Shown: positions 55,138-63,705 of the stretch, piece by piece
How positions within the stretch are numbered: position 1 is the first letter of the stretch
How the letters are laid out: every line of letters begins with the position of its first letter
Origin: Bacillota bacterium
GTDB taxonomy: Bacteria; Bacillota; Clostridia; Acetivibrionales; DSM-1351
Assembly: GCA_023390335.1 (NCBI GenBank)
Contig: JAEWCZ010000091.1
Location: 62,001-126,000 of the forward strand
Length of the DNA stretch: 64,000 nucleotides
Direction of reading: 5' to 3'
Made by a program: the position numbers and the translations under genes
Notes under the pieces: model-generated
What the model was told of the DNA's origin: nothing
What the model saw: only the letters and a program-made list of their open reading frames with translations
Databases searched by the model: none

Positions 55138-56466
55138 TTATATGTTATCCTGTGCTTTTAATTTTTCAATTATCTGTTCAACAGTCATATCAGTCTGATC
55201 TCCTGTTGCCATGTCCTTTAATTTATAAATTCCCGATGTAACCTCATCTTCACCAACAACTATTACATAAGGTATACCCAGTTTATCGGCATATGAAAAC
55301 TTCTTTCCTATTTTTCCTTCATTAAAGTATATTTCAGCAGACACGCCTTCATCCCTAATTTTTGTTGCTATTTCCAAGGCATTTCCCATTGTTCCGTTCA
55401 TTGGTATTACCAGTATCTTTGACAGCGTAGCCCTTTTCATTTCTCCAAGAATTCCTGCTTCCCTGAGCTGATAAAACAGCCTTGAAAGACCTATGGAAAT
55501 ACCTACACCCGGCAATTTTTTTGTTGTATACTTTTGAGCAAGATTGTCATATCTGCCGCCTGAACATACACTTCCGATAGACGGATACTGATTAAGAACA
55601 GTTTCGTAAATCGTACCTGTATAATAGTCCAAGCCTCTTGCAATAGTAAGGTCTATAGTGTAGTTTGACGAAGGAACCTTGAAGGAATCTATGTAATTAA
55701 CCACTAATTCCAGTTCATTTATAGCCTCATTAAACATCTCATTCTGGATATTCATTTCTCTAAGATTTTTTATTATGTCCCTGCAACTACCCTTAGTTCC
55801 TACAAAATCCAGAACCCTTTGAGCATTTTCCTTGGAAAGTCCTATAGCTTCAAGCTCTTTTAAAACTGCTTCATTGCCTATCTTCTCAAGCTTATCTATA
55901 GTTCGTAACACTTCAGTTTTATCTGATACTTTAAGGTCTTCAAAAAAACCGTTTAATACTTTTCTGTTATTTATCCTGATTGTAAAATCATCAAATCCAA
56001 GTGCCTTAAAAGTTGAATAAATAACGCTTAATATTTCAGCATCATTAATTACGCTGAGACTTTCATTTCCTATTATATCTATATCGCATTGATAAAACTC
56101 TCTAAATCTGCCCTTTTGAGGCTTCTCACCCCTAAAAACCTTGCCGATATGATACCTCTTGAATGGAAATGTCAATTCTCCGAAATGCTGTGACACGTAC
56201 CTAGCAAGCGGAACCGTTAGGTCAAATCTCAAAGATAAGTCGTTATCTCCCTTATTAAACCTATATACCTGCTTTTCTGTTTCACCGCCACTTTTTGCCA
56301 GCAAAACTTCTGATTTTTCAATCATGGGTGTATCAACAGGTATAAAACCGTACTTTTCATATGTTTTTTTAATGGTATCCAGCATGTTGTTAAAAACAAT
56401 CTGATCAGCCGGCAATAATTCCATAAAACCCGGTAATATTGAGGGCGTAATTACTTCTTTTGCCAT
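55138..56466 (-). CDS. hisS: Histidyl-tRNA synthetase
   Basis: Class II synthetase, about 442 residues from the ATG at 56464-56466 (GGAG 8 nt upstream). Histidine-specific motif LARGLDYYTGTIYE-like sequence near 258 and motif 3-region GVGISIGLSRLF near 320, plus a C-terminal anticodon-binding domain. First gene of the operon, about 106 nt after the T-box terminator. Confidence 0.97.
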   Translation of the reverse strand: MAKEVITPSILPGFMELLPADQIVFNNMLDTIKKTYEKYGFIPVDTPMIEKSEVLLAKSGGETEKQVYRFNKGDNDLSLRFDLTVPLARYVSQHFGELTFPFKRYHIGKVFRGEKPQKGRFREFYQCDIDIIGNESLSVINDAEILSVIYSTFKALGFDDFTIRINNRKVLNGFFEDLKVSDKTEVLRTIDKLEKIGNEAVLKELEAIGLSKENAQRVLDFVGTKGSCRDIIKNLREMNIQNEMFNEAINELELVVNYIDSFKVPSSNYTIDLTIARGLDYYTGTIYETVLNQYPSIGSVCSGGRYDNLAQKYTTKKLPGVGISIGLSRLFYQLREAGILGEMKRATLSKILVIPMNGTMGNALEIATKIRDEGVSAEIYFNEGKIGKKFSYADKLGIPYVIVVGEDEVTSGIYKLKDMATGDQTDMTVEQIIEKLKAQDNI

Positions 56467-56572
56467 TGTTACAACTCCTATCATAAGTATAATACACTAC
56501 CAATTATTAACACATTAATTGATTATTAAAAGAAATATGTAATTTCTATTGAAAGATTATCCACGAACAGTA

Positions 56573-56822
56573 AAAAACCTCCCGTATCCCAACAAGGGAC
56601 GAGAGGAACTTCCCGTGGTGCCACCCTAATGATTCTAAAATAGAACCTACTTAGTTCCTTAACGCGGAAAACGGATGAGTGTTCTCATCAGCCCTTAAGC
56701 TATGCTCTAAAGGGTGTCTTTCAGTAGTCTTACTATAAGCTGCTCTCAGTCCATGACAGCTTTTCCCTTAATAGCAGTACTAATTACTCTTCCCTTTTAA
56801 GGCTACTTCCCTATTTACATAC
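56573..56822 (-). promoter_or_regulatory. T-box riboswitch (tRNA-Asp type) controlling hisS-aspS
   Basis: The T-box core AGGGTGGCACCACGG is at about 56611-56626 (minus strand). The terminator CCTCTCGTCCC..GGGATACGGGAGG plus T run is at 56573-56606. Stem I is closed by AAAGGG/CCCTTT, and its loop carries GAC at 56716-56718, then A. The UGGC acceptor-pairing base (C at 56620) fits a tRNA with G73, as in tRNA-Asp; tRNA-His has C73 and would need UGGG. Uncharged tRNA should stabilise the antiterminator. This accounts for most of the 385-nt gap between hemZ and hisS. Confidence 0.93.
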
Positions 56823-56826
56823 ATAT

Positions 56827-56855
56827 ATTTTAGAATTTACATCTAAGCTTGTCAA
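56827..56855 (-). promoter_or_regulatory. Sigma-A promoter of hisS-aspS
   Basis: TTGACA (56850-56855), a 17-nt spacer and TAAAAT (56827-56832) on the minus strand, directly upstream of the T-box. The -35 box overlaps the last codons of hemZ. Confidence 0.75.
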
Positions 56856-58345
56856 TATTTATTATTTTCTTCAGCAAGAATATTGGCTTTTCGTTCAAGC
56901 ATTTCATCAATTCTACCGATATATTCCTCAACACTTTTAACGTTAAAAGATCTTTCTATCCTGTTCATAGGGAAAATTACCTTCGTAACCGCTCCTGCGC
57001 CGCAAGCCAGAATCGTCTGCCGCTCCTCCATGATTTGTATATTATACAAACACTCCATACCAGGTCGACTATATCCTACATTTTCCAAATTTCCCAGAAT
57101 ATTTTTCTGTCTGTACAGGTAATAGGGGTTTAACCCCATTTCTTTTGCACTGGCCCGGGCCATATCAACCATTTGGGCTGAATCAACATACTGGGTTTCC
57201 AGACTGTAGTTTCCCATTTCCTTTGTCAGCTGTGAGGCCCTTTTTATGGCCATCGTATGAACAGTTAAGCTATCCGGATTCATCTCTTTTATTTTCTTTA
57301 AAGTTGCATCGAACATTTGAACATCTTCTCCGGGTAGTCCGCAAATTAAATCCATATTTATATTGTCAAAACCCATATTCCTTGCTGTGTAAAAAGCCTT
57401 TTCCACATCTTCCGGTTTGTGTAGCCGTCCTATTCTGACAAGGGTTTTTTCATTCATTGTCTGAGGATTTATGCTAATTCGTGAAACCCGGCTGTTTTTA
57501 ATGACCTTTAGCTTATCAACATTTATGGTATCTGGACGACCGGCCTCAAGTGTATATTCTCTAAGATTTTTCATATCAATACACTCTTCTATCCCACTAA
57601 GCATACGGCTTAGCTGCTGCTCATTCAGAGAAGTTGGTGTACCCCCTCCAATATATATGCTTTCAGCAACCAATCCTTTTTCTTTCATAAGTAAGGCAGT
57701 GTGCCTTATTTCCTTCAAAAGTGTATCTACATATACATCAACCATTTTTTTATATTGCGTTATAGTACTTGAACTAAAGGAACAATATAAACAACGGGTA
57801 GGGCAAAAAGGAATACCAATGTACAGTGATATATTGTTTCCCTTTGACTCTGTGAACAATTCCCTCTGATTAACTGCTACTTCATATAGAAGCTTTGCTT
57901 TATTCTCCGTTACAAAATAATCCTTGTGTAAAACAGAAAGAATATCGCTCTCTGTCATCTTCCGGTCAATTAACTCATTTACCAATTTAACAGGCCTTAT
58001 ACCTGTCAGGATACCCCACGGAATAACCTTGCCGGTATATTGAGTCAGCAATAAAAACAGCTTTCTTTTTAGTAGCCTCTTAAACTCTTTTACTTTAAGC
58101 TTATCAGAAGAATCAATTATTCCTGTGCACGGGAGTCTTATAAGCTCGCTGAAATTCTTAGCCTTAAGGCTTATATTAAAGCAGTTATCTCCATCCTTAT
58201 AAGACATAGAGCAGAAAAGAAATGCCCCGGAACACTCATCCCAAGGCTCATCGGATTTCTTTATTTCATTTTGAGCAAAAAATAATTTTGTTACATCCTC
58301 AATTTCATAATCAAAATACTTTGTCTCATTATTGTAAATTAACAT
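56852..58345 (-). CDS. hemZ: Oxygen-independent coproporphyrinogen III dehydrogenase HemZ
   Basis: Radical SAM enzyme, about 497 residues. The CPTRCLYCSFSS cluster motif (CxxxCxxC) is near residue 176, with IYIGGGTPTSL near 230. Start set at the ATG at 58343-58345 (GAGG 5 nt upstream). The first 160 residues are the HemZ-type N-terminal extension. In the family it acts in anaerobic heme synthesis, but other substrates are possible. 11 nt after the hydrolase gene. Confidence 0.9.
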   Translation of the reverse strand: MLIYNNETKYFDYEIEDVTKLFFAQNEIKKSDEPWDECSGAFLFCSMSYKDGDNCFNISLKAKNFSELIRLPCTGIIDSSDKLKVKEFKRLLKRKLFLLLTQYTGKVIPWGILTGIRPVKLVNELIDRKMTESDILSVLHKDYFVTENKAKLLYEVAVNQRELFTESKGNNISLYIGIPFCPTRCLYCSFSSSTITQYKKMVDVYVDTLLKEIRHTALLMKEKGLVAESIYIGGGTPTSLNEQQLSRMLSGIEECIDMKNLREYTLEAGRPDTINVDKLKVIKNSRVSRISINPQTMNEKTLVRIGRLHKPEDVEKAFYTARNMGFDNINMDLICGLPGEDVQMFDATLKKIKEMNPDSLTVHTMAIKRASQLTKEMGNYSLETQYVDSAQMVDMARASAKEMGLNPYYLYRQKNILGNLENVGYSRPGMECLYNIQIMEERQTILACGAGAVTKVIFPMNRIERSFNVKSVEEYIGRIDEMLERKANILAEENNKY

Positions 58346-58356
58346 TTTATCCTCTT

Positions 58357-58983
58357 TTACCATTGAACAGCATTTTTTATAGGATTACTCCTAATTTCAT
58401 TTATAATAGTTGTACTCCCACCATGACCGGGGTAAACAATGGTTTCACCAGGCAACAAGAAAAGTTTCTCAACAATTGAATTATAAATGTCCGAAAAACT
58501 ACCGTTAGGTAAATCCACTCTACCGTAGCCATACTTAAATAATGTATCTCCGGAGAAAAGCAAGTTTTCAACCTGAAGACAGATAGAGCCTGGTGTATGT
58601 CCCGGAGTATGAATTACCTTAAACTCCAGATCTCCTAATTTTACATTGTTTCCATCCCTAAGAACTTCATACTTGCTTTCAAAGGTTGCGGCTTTTCCCG
58701 TAAATGCAGATACATTGAATCTTGCATCTGTCATTGCCTGTTCATCGTCAATATGAATATACACCTTGGCATTTGTTTTTTGTGCTATATCATCAACATA
58801 CAATAAATGGTCAATATGCCCATGGGTAAGTATAATTTTCTTAATACTTGTGTTGGATTCCTTTTCTGCAGCAAATACCTTATCACTGGGAACTCCCGCA
58901 TCTACCAGAATAGCTTCTTTTCCGCTTCCAATCAGATAGGAAATAGAGTCGTACAACCCTCCATTTATTGGTTTTACAAACAT
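58357..58983 (-). CDS. Metallo-beta-lactamase-fold hydrolase (glyoxalase II-like)
   Basis: 208 residues. Metal-binding motifs LTHGHIDHLL (near 53), HTPGHTPGS (near 130), SGDTLF (near 148) and a final GHGGST (near 188) give the full dinuclear site. Likely a hydroxyacylglutathione hydrolase-like or generic thioesterase; the exact substrate is not clear. Sits in the hemZ-dtd-relA run. Confidence 0.88.
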   Translation of the reverse strand: MFVKPINGGLYDSISYLIGSGKEAILVDAGVPSDKVFAAEKESNTSIKKIILTHGHIDHLLYVDDIAQKTNAKVYIHIDDEQAMTDARFNVSAFTGKAATFESKYEVLRDGNNVKLGDLEFKVIHTPGHTPGSICLQVENLLFSGDTLFKYGYGRVDLPNGSFSDIYNSIVEKLFLLPGETIVYPGHGGSTTIINEIRSNPIKNAVQW

Positions 58984-59001
58984 ATTCTGAACCTCCGTAA
59001 T

Positions 59002-59451
59002 CTAAAATTCCTTTTTACTGTCCAGTAAAAGTGTAACCGGACCGTCATTGCTTATATCAACAAGCATATCTGCCTGAAAAATTCCTGTTTCCGTAAGTAC
59101 ACCCGCTTCTCTGCACTTGTTAACAAAATGTTCATACAGTTCTTTAGCTATCTCCGGTTTAGCAGCTTTGTCAAACCCGGGTCTTCTACCTTTCCTGCAA
59201 TCCCCATAAAGTGTAAACTGTGAAACGACAAGTATATGCCCGCCTATATCCAACAGTGACTTATTCATCTTACCGTTTTCATCCATAAAAATACGCAAAT
59301 TTAGTATCTTTTCTGAAAGATATTCTATATCACGGTCGTCATCTTCCTTGCCAACTCCAAGAAGGACCATAAGGCCCTGACCTATGCTTCCCGCAATCTT
59401 TTCACTTACAGTAACAGTTGATTTCTTTACTCTTTGAACAACTGCTCTCAT
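59002..59451 (-). CDS. dtd: D-aminoacyl-tRNA deacylase
   Basis: 149 residues. The active-site signatures SQFTLYGDCRKGRRP near 76 and NDGPVTLLLD near 135 (cis Gly-Pro pair) are intact. Removes D-amino acids from tRNA. Overlaps neither neighbour; follows relA by 15 nt. The relA-dtd order is conserved in Firmicutes. Confidence 0.95.
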   Translation of the reverse strand: MRAVVQRVKKSTVTVSEKIAGSIGQGLMVLLGVGKEDDDRDIEYLSEKILNLRIFMDENGKMNKSLLDIGGHILVVSQFTLYGDCRKGRRPGFDKAAKPEIAKELYEHFVNKCREAGVLTETGIFQADMLVDISNDGPVTLLLDSKKEF

Positions 59452-59466
59452 TTACATAACCCCCGA

Positions 59467-61647
59467 TTATTGTTTGTTTCTGGTTACGTCAAATACGCTG
59501 TCTATTTTTCTCAGTCTTTTAATTATTTTTTCAAGCTGCTCAGTGTTTGTTATCTCAAGGGTAAGAGTTATAATAGTAATTTGTTCCTTGGTGGTCCTTG
59601 CATTGACTGCCTTTATAGGTATTTTTGCTTCTGTGATACAGTTGGTAACATCCAGTAGAAGAGAAGTCCTATCATTAGCCATTAGGGTTATATCTGCCTT
59701 ATAAGCTACGTCATTTGTGCTACGCCACTTAACGTCTATAAGTCTTTCTTCTTCCTCCGGATCAGCAGAAATATTTATACAGTCGCTTCTGTGAACCGAA
59801 ACACCTCTTCCCCTGGTTATATAACCTATTATCTCATCACCTGGAACAGGGTTGCAGCATCTTGATAAACGTACAAGACAATTATCAATTCCCTTTACTA
59901 CTACACCGCTTTCAAGAGTGTGTTTTTTCTTTCTGTCATTTTTGGTCTGGGCTATTGTTTCCAGTATTTCTTCTAATTCTTCAGGCTTAAGTGTCTTTTT
60001 GAATTCTTCCTTGAGTCTCATTATGACCTTATTAGCCGTAATTGCTCCATACCCTACTCCGGCATATAAATCTTCCTGAGATGCAAAATTGTATTTTTTT
60101 AATACAATTTCAACCCATTCGGTTCTAAATAGCTGTGTATAGGACAAACCTTGCTTTTTAAGCTCACGCTCAAGCATTTCCTTGCCCCTGATAATATTTT
60201 CTTCACGCTTTTCCTTTTTAAACCACTGATTAATCTTACTTTTCGCCTGACTGCTTTTAACAATTTTGAGCCAATCCCTGCTAGGGCCATGAATTGTTGA
60301 TGAGGTAAGAATATCTATTATATCGCCGTTTTTCAGCTTGTAATCTATAGGTTCCATTTTACCGTTTATCTTGGCACCTATCATTTTATTACCGATTGCA
60401 CTGTGTATTGCATAGGCGAAATCTACGGGTGTTGACCCCACAGGAAGATTTATAACATCGCCTTTTGGTGTAAATACAAATACCTCGTCGGTAAACAGGT
60501 CAATCTTAAGGGTTTCCATAAATTCGCTTTCGTCTCTGGTATCCTTCTGCCATTCCAGAAGTTGCCTGAGCCATGCAAATTTATTGTCCGAATCTTTTGC
60601 ATTGTTAATTCCTTCTTTATATTTCCAATGCGCCGCAATACCAACCTCTGCAACCCTGTGCATATCCCACGTTCTAATCTGTACCTCGAAAGGTTGTCCT
60701 TCTGGACCAATTAATGTGGTATGTAAAGATTGGTACATATTTGGTTTTGGCATGGCAATATAATCTTTGAATCTGCCGGGCATGGGCTTGTATAGTTCAT
60801 GTACAAGCCCTAGCACGGCATAGCAATCTTTTACTGAATTTACAATTATTCTAAAAGCAAACAAGTCATATATTTGTTCAAGTGTCTTGTTTTGCTTTAC
60901 CATCTTTCTGTAAATACTGTAGAAGTGCTTTGGTCTTCCATCTATTTGTGCATTTTCTATTCCAAGTTCATTTGTTTTTTCTCGTAGAGTATCGATGATT
61001 ATTGTTATATATGCTTCTCTTTGTTTTCGCTTTGTATTAATTTTTTCAACAAGATCGTAGTATCCCTTTGGATCGAGATATCTGAGACAAATATCTTCAA
61101 GCTCCCACTTAATTTTAGAAATACCAAGCCTATGGGCAAGAGGAGCATATATCTCAAGGGTTTCTCTTGCTTTTTCAAGCTGTTTGTCCTGAGTCATGTA
61201 CTTAAGGGTTCTCATATTATGAAGCCGATCTGCAAGTTTTATCATAATAACCCTGATATCCTTAGCCATGGCTAAAAACATTTTACGTAGATTCTCAACC
61301 TGCTGCTCTTCTTTTGTAGTGAACGGGATCTTTCCCAGTTTGGTTACACCATCCACCAGTTCTGCTACTTCTTGTCCAAACTGAGCTTTCAGCTGATCGT
61401 AAGTACATGTTGTATCTTCTATGGTGTCATGTAAAAGGGCAGCAACAAGCGCCGTACAATCCAGCTCCATCTCGGCAAGAATTATAGCGACCTCAACCGG
61501 ATGAATAATGTATGGCTCTCCTGATATTCTCTGTTGACCCATGTGCGCTGCTTTCGAAACAGAGTATGCTTTTTCAAGCATTTCAAAGTTGCAGCTAGAG
61601 TCATATTTTTTTACTTTCTCAACGAGTACCGAAAAGCTGTCTATCAA
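59467..61647 (-). CDS. relA: Bifunctional (p)ppGpp synthetase/hydrolase RelA/SpoT
   Basis: About 726 residues. The start is placed at the TTG at 61645-61647 because GGAGG lies 6 nt before it; a TTG at 61668 has no ribosome site. HD hydrolase domain with HDTIEDTTC near 65-75, synthetase domain (YQSLHTT near 305), TGS domain VFVFTPKGDVINLPVGS near 395 and C-terminal ACT domain. Both HD and synthetase motifs look complete, so it is probably bifunctional. Controls the stringent response. apt lies 54 nt upstream. Confidence 0.96.
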   Translation of the reverse strand: MIDSFSVLVEKVKKYDSSCNFEMLEKAYSVSKAAHMGQQRISGEPYIIHPVEVAIILAEMELDCTALVAALLHDTIEDTTCTYDQLKAQFGQEVAELVDGVTKLGKIPFTTKEEQQVENLRKMFLAMAKDIRVIMIKLADRLHNMRTLKYMTQDKQLEKARETLEIYAPLAHRLGISKIKWELEDICLRYLDPKGYYDLVEKINTKRKQREAYITIIIDTLREKTNELGIENAQIDGRPKHFYSIYRKMVKQNKTLEQIYDLFAFRIIVNSVKDCYAVLGLVHELYKPMPGRFKDYIAMPKPNMYQSLHTTLIGPEGQPFEVQIRTWDMHRVAEVGIAAHWKYKEGINNAKDSDNKFAWLRQLLEWQKDTRDESEFMETLKIDLFTDEVFVFTPKGDVINLPVGSTPVDFAYAIHSAIGNKMIGAKINGKMEPIDYKLKNGDIIDILTSSTIHGPSRDWLKIVKSSQAKSKINQWFKKEKREENIIRGKEMLERELKKQGLSYTQLFRTEWVEIVLKKYNFASQEDLYAGVGYGAITANKVIMRLKEEFKKTLKPEELEEILETIAQTKNDRKKKHTLESGVVVKGIDNCLVRLSRCCNPVPGDEIIGYITRGRGVSVHRSDCINISADPEEEERLIDVKWRSTNDVAYKADITLMANDRTSLLLDVTNCITEAKIPIKAVNARTTKEQITIITLTLEITNTEQLEKIIKRLRKIDSVFDVTRNKQ

Positions 61648-61701
61648 TGTGTCCCTCCACCTGTCCAAACGACTCCCGAATGGATTACAAATTTAATCTT
61701 G

Positions 61702-62217
61702 TTAGAACTTCACTATGGATTCGACTTTATAACCTTTGAGCTTATCTCTTCCATTCAGTGACGCAATCTCAATAAAGTAAACTATGCCTGCAACCTCTCC
61801 TCCCAGCTTTTCAATAAGTCTAATATTAGCTTGAGTTGTTCCGCCTGTTGCAAGAAGATCATCAACGATTAATACTCTCTGGCCCGGCTTGACTGCATCT
61901 GCATGCATTTCAAGGACATCTTTACCGTATTCCAAATCATATTCTTCACGTATGGTTTTATATGGAAGTTTTCCTTTCTTTCTTACAGGAACAAAGCCTT
62001 TACTCATGTGGTATGCCAGGGGTGCACCAAAAATAAATCCTCTTGACTCTGAACCTACAATAACATCAAAATCTCCCATCTCTTCCGCCAGTATCCTGAA
62101 GGAATCCATACACGTTCTGAATGCCTCCGCATCCTGAAGAACTGTGGTAATATCGATAAAATCGATTCCTTCCTTAGGAAAGTCCATAACATGTCTGAGT
62201 TTATCTTTAAAATTCAT
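61702..62217 (-). CDS. apt: Adenine phosphoribosyltransferase
   Basis: 171 residues. PRPP-binding motif VLIVDDLLATGGTT near 116 and the conserved GSESRGFIFGAPLAY near 57. Salvages adenine to AMP. The apt-relA-dtd order is common in Firmicutes. GAGGAG precedes the ATG and a possible TATAAT is at 62242-62247, with no good -35 box. Confidence 0.96.
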   Translation of the reverse strand: MNFKDKLRHVMDFPKEGIDFIDITTVLQDAEAFRTCMDSFRILAEEMGDFDVIVGSESRGFIFGAPLAYHMSKGFVPVRKKGKLPYKTIREEYDLEYGKDVLEMHADAVKPGQRVLIVDDLLATGGTTQANIRLIEKLGGEVAGIVYFIEIASLNGRDKLKGYKVESIVKF

Positions 62218-62411
62218 AGTAAACTCCTCTCATAAATAAATATTATATCATACATAATATTATTATAAATAAATAAATTCTTAGTTACAAGGATGGATAA
62301 TTTTAATGTAGGAAAATATTATATTTTGTCCTTTCGAACTACATGACTTTTTTCTTTAGTTAATAAAAAAATGAATCTTAATCAAATCCCACTTTTGCTT
62401 TCGGAATAACC

Positions 62412-62463
62412 TAAAAAACTTGCATACCAGCATTTGTTACTCCATATGTCTGGCATGCAAGTA
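62412..62463 (-). terminator. Terminator after the RTX gene
   Basis: 13-bp stem ACTTGCATACCAG / CTGGCATGCAAGT (one G-U pair) with a 19-nt loop, then a run of six T on the minus strand, about 40 nt past the stop codon. The remaining DNA up to apt (62218-62411) shows no further feature. Confidence 0.85.
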
Positions 62464-62502
62464 ATTTCTAATACAATAATAAAAAATGATATTATCTATA
62501 CT

Positions 62503-63705
62503 TTATACAGATTGATGTACCCAAAATTGAGATAGTATATTTTGTACATCCTGAGGTTTATCCTGGATAGCTTGTTCCCAGGACATTCCATTTTGTTGGG
62601 TAAAGGCTGCCATTGCCTGAACAAGTTGTTCAACCTGAGTATTGTTAAGTATACCACCATCCGAAGTTTTAAATTCTTCAACCTGGTTGTAACTACCTGA
62701 ATACCATGAGTTGATAGTTATGGTATCCGTTGTTCCATTTATAGAAACCATCAGGTTATTACTCTCATGGGTAAATATAAGTTTTAGTAGCTCTTCACCA
62801 AATGTCACAGTATCTTTGTTACCAGAGGTTGTATCAGAATCGTATATGGTATCAGTTCCGTCACCCAACCCAAATATGTAGGTGTCGTTGCCGGAGCTTC
62901 CTTCCATGTAATCCGTACCGGTATATCCTGCCAAGGTATCATTACCGTTTCCTCCATACAGCTTATCATCACCATTTCCGCCATCTATGCTATCATTTCC
63001 GTCATAACCATAAATGATATCATTTCCTCCAAAGCCTTTGAGTATCTCATTATAACTGCTTAATCCGTCACTAAAACCATTTAGCTTATCATCATCTTCT
63101 GTTCCCCAAATACCTATTGGCTGTTGTGTTATAGCTGCCACATCCCACACAGTTCCGTCTGCAAACTGGATTTGCTCTATCTTGTTCACCATGTTTGTGG
63201 AGTCATAGTTGCTACCATAATTCGGATTAAAGTAATCCTTCACTATCAGTTTATCTGTAGTCCCGTTAATGCTGAGTTCCAAATCGTTACTGTACCTTTT
63301 GATTATTATATCGCTAGGCAGCACATCATCTTTTATACTTATGATATCCAGATTTCCAACTGTTGTGTCGGTGTCTTTTATTGTATCTACTCCATACCCT
63401 CTGCCGAATATGTAGGTGTCATTGCCATTACCTTTATAGCCTACATACTTTCCGTTTCCATCTAATGTATCATTTCCAGCTCCCCCATCTACTATGTCAT
63501 CACCAGTCTCTCCATACAAGTTATCATCTCCTTCATCTCCCATAAGGCTATCATTACCTGTACTTCCATACATTGTGTCGTTTCCGGCTCCTCCATTTAT
63601 TACATCATTTCCTCCATCTGCCGCTACAGAGTCATTTCCTTCTCCTAAGTATATTATGTCATTTCCTGATCCCGATCTTATACTGTCGTCGTTATCATTA
63701 TTTCT
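62503..63705 (-). CDS. RTX calcium-binding repeat protein, 5' end disrupted
   Basis: The frame is open from 63705 to the stop at 62503 (about 400 codons). Its first ATG is at 63571-63573, inside the repeats, so no convincing start exists. RTX nonapeptides (GGxGxDxUx) occur in three blocks. Two copies of a domain like the haemolysin-related HCBP family follow them, opening DTYIFGRGYG and DTYIFGLGDG. The upstream open frame ending at 63698 lies one frame away, so a single-base change probably split one longer gene. RTX proteins usually use type I secretion in Gram-negatives; no such genes are in view. Confidence 0.8.
   Translation of the reverse strand, partial: RNNDNDDSIRSGSGNDIIYLGEGNDSVAADGGNDVINGGAGNDTMYGSTGNDSLMGDEGDDNLYGETGDDIVDGGAGNDTLDGNGKYVGYKGNGNDTYIFGRGYGVDTIKDTDTTVGNLDIISIKDDVLPSDIIIKRYSNDLELSINGTTDKLIVKDYFNPNYGSNYDSTNMVNKIEQIQFADGTVWDVAAITQQPIGIWGTEDDDKLNGFSDGLSSYNEILKGFGGNDIIYGYDGNDSIDGGNGDDKLYGGNGNDTLAGYTGTDYMEGSSGNDTYIFGLGDGTDTIYDSDTTSGNKDTVTFGEELLKLIFTHESNNLMVSINGTTDTITINSWYSGSYNQVEEFKTSDGGILNNTQVEQLVQAMAAFTQQNGMSWEQAIQDKPQDVQNILSQFWVHQSV

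Noticed and set aside
56714..56716. CAC (His) as the T-box specifier
   Set aside because: It would need bases paired in the lower stem I, is followed by C instead of a purine, and the UGGC T-box base fits tRNA-Asp rather than tRNA-His.
63696..63705. Programmed frameshift joining the RTX halves
   Set aside because: No slippery heptamer or clear recoding signal is visible. A simple insertion/deletion is more economical, so this is noted only as an alternative.
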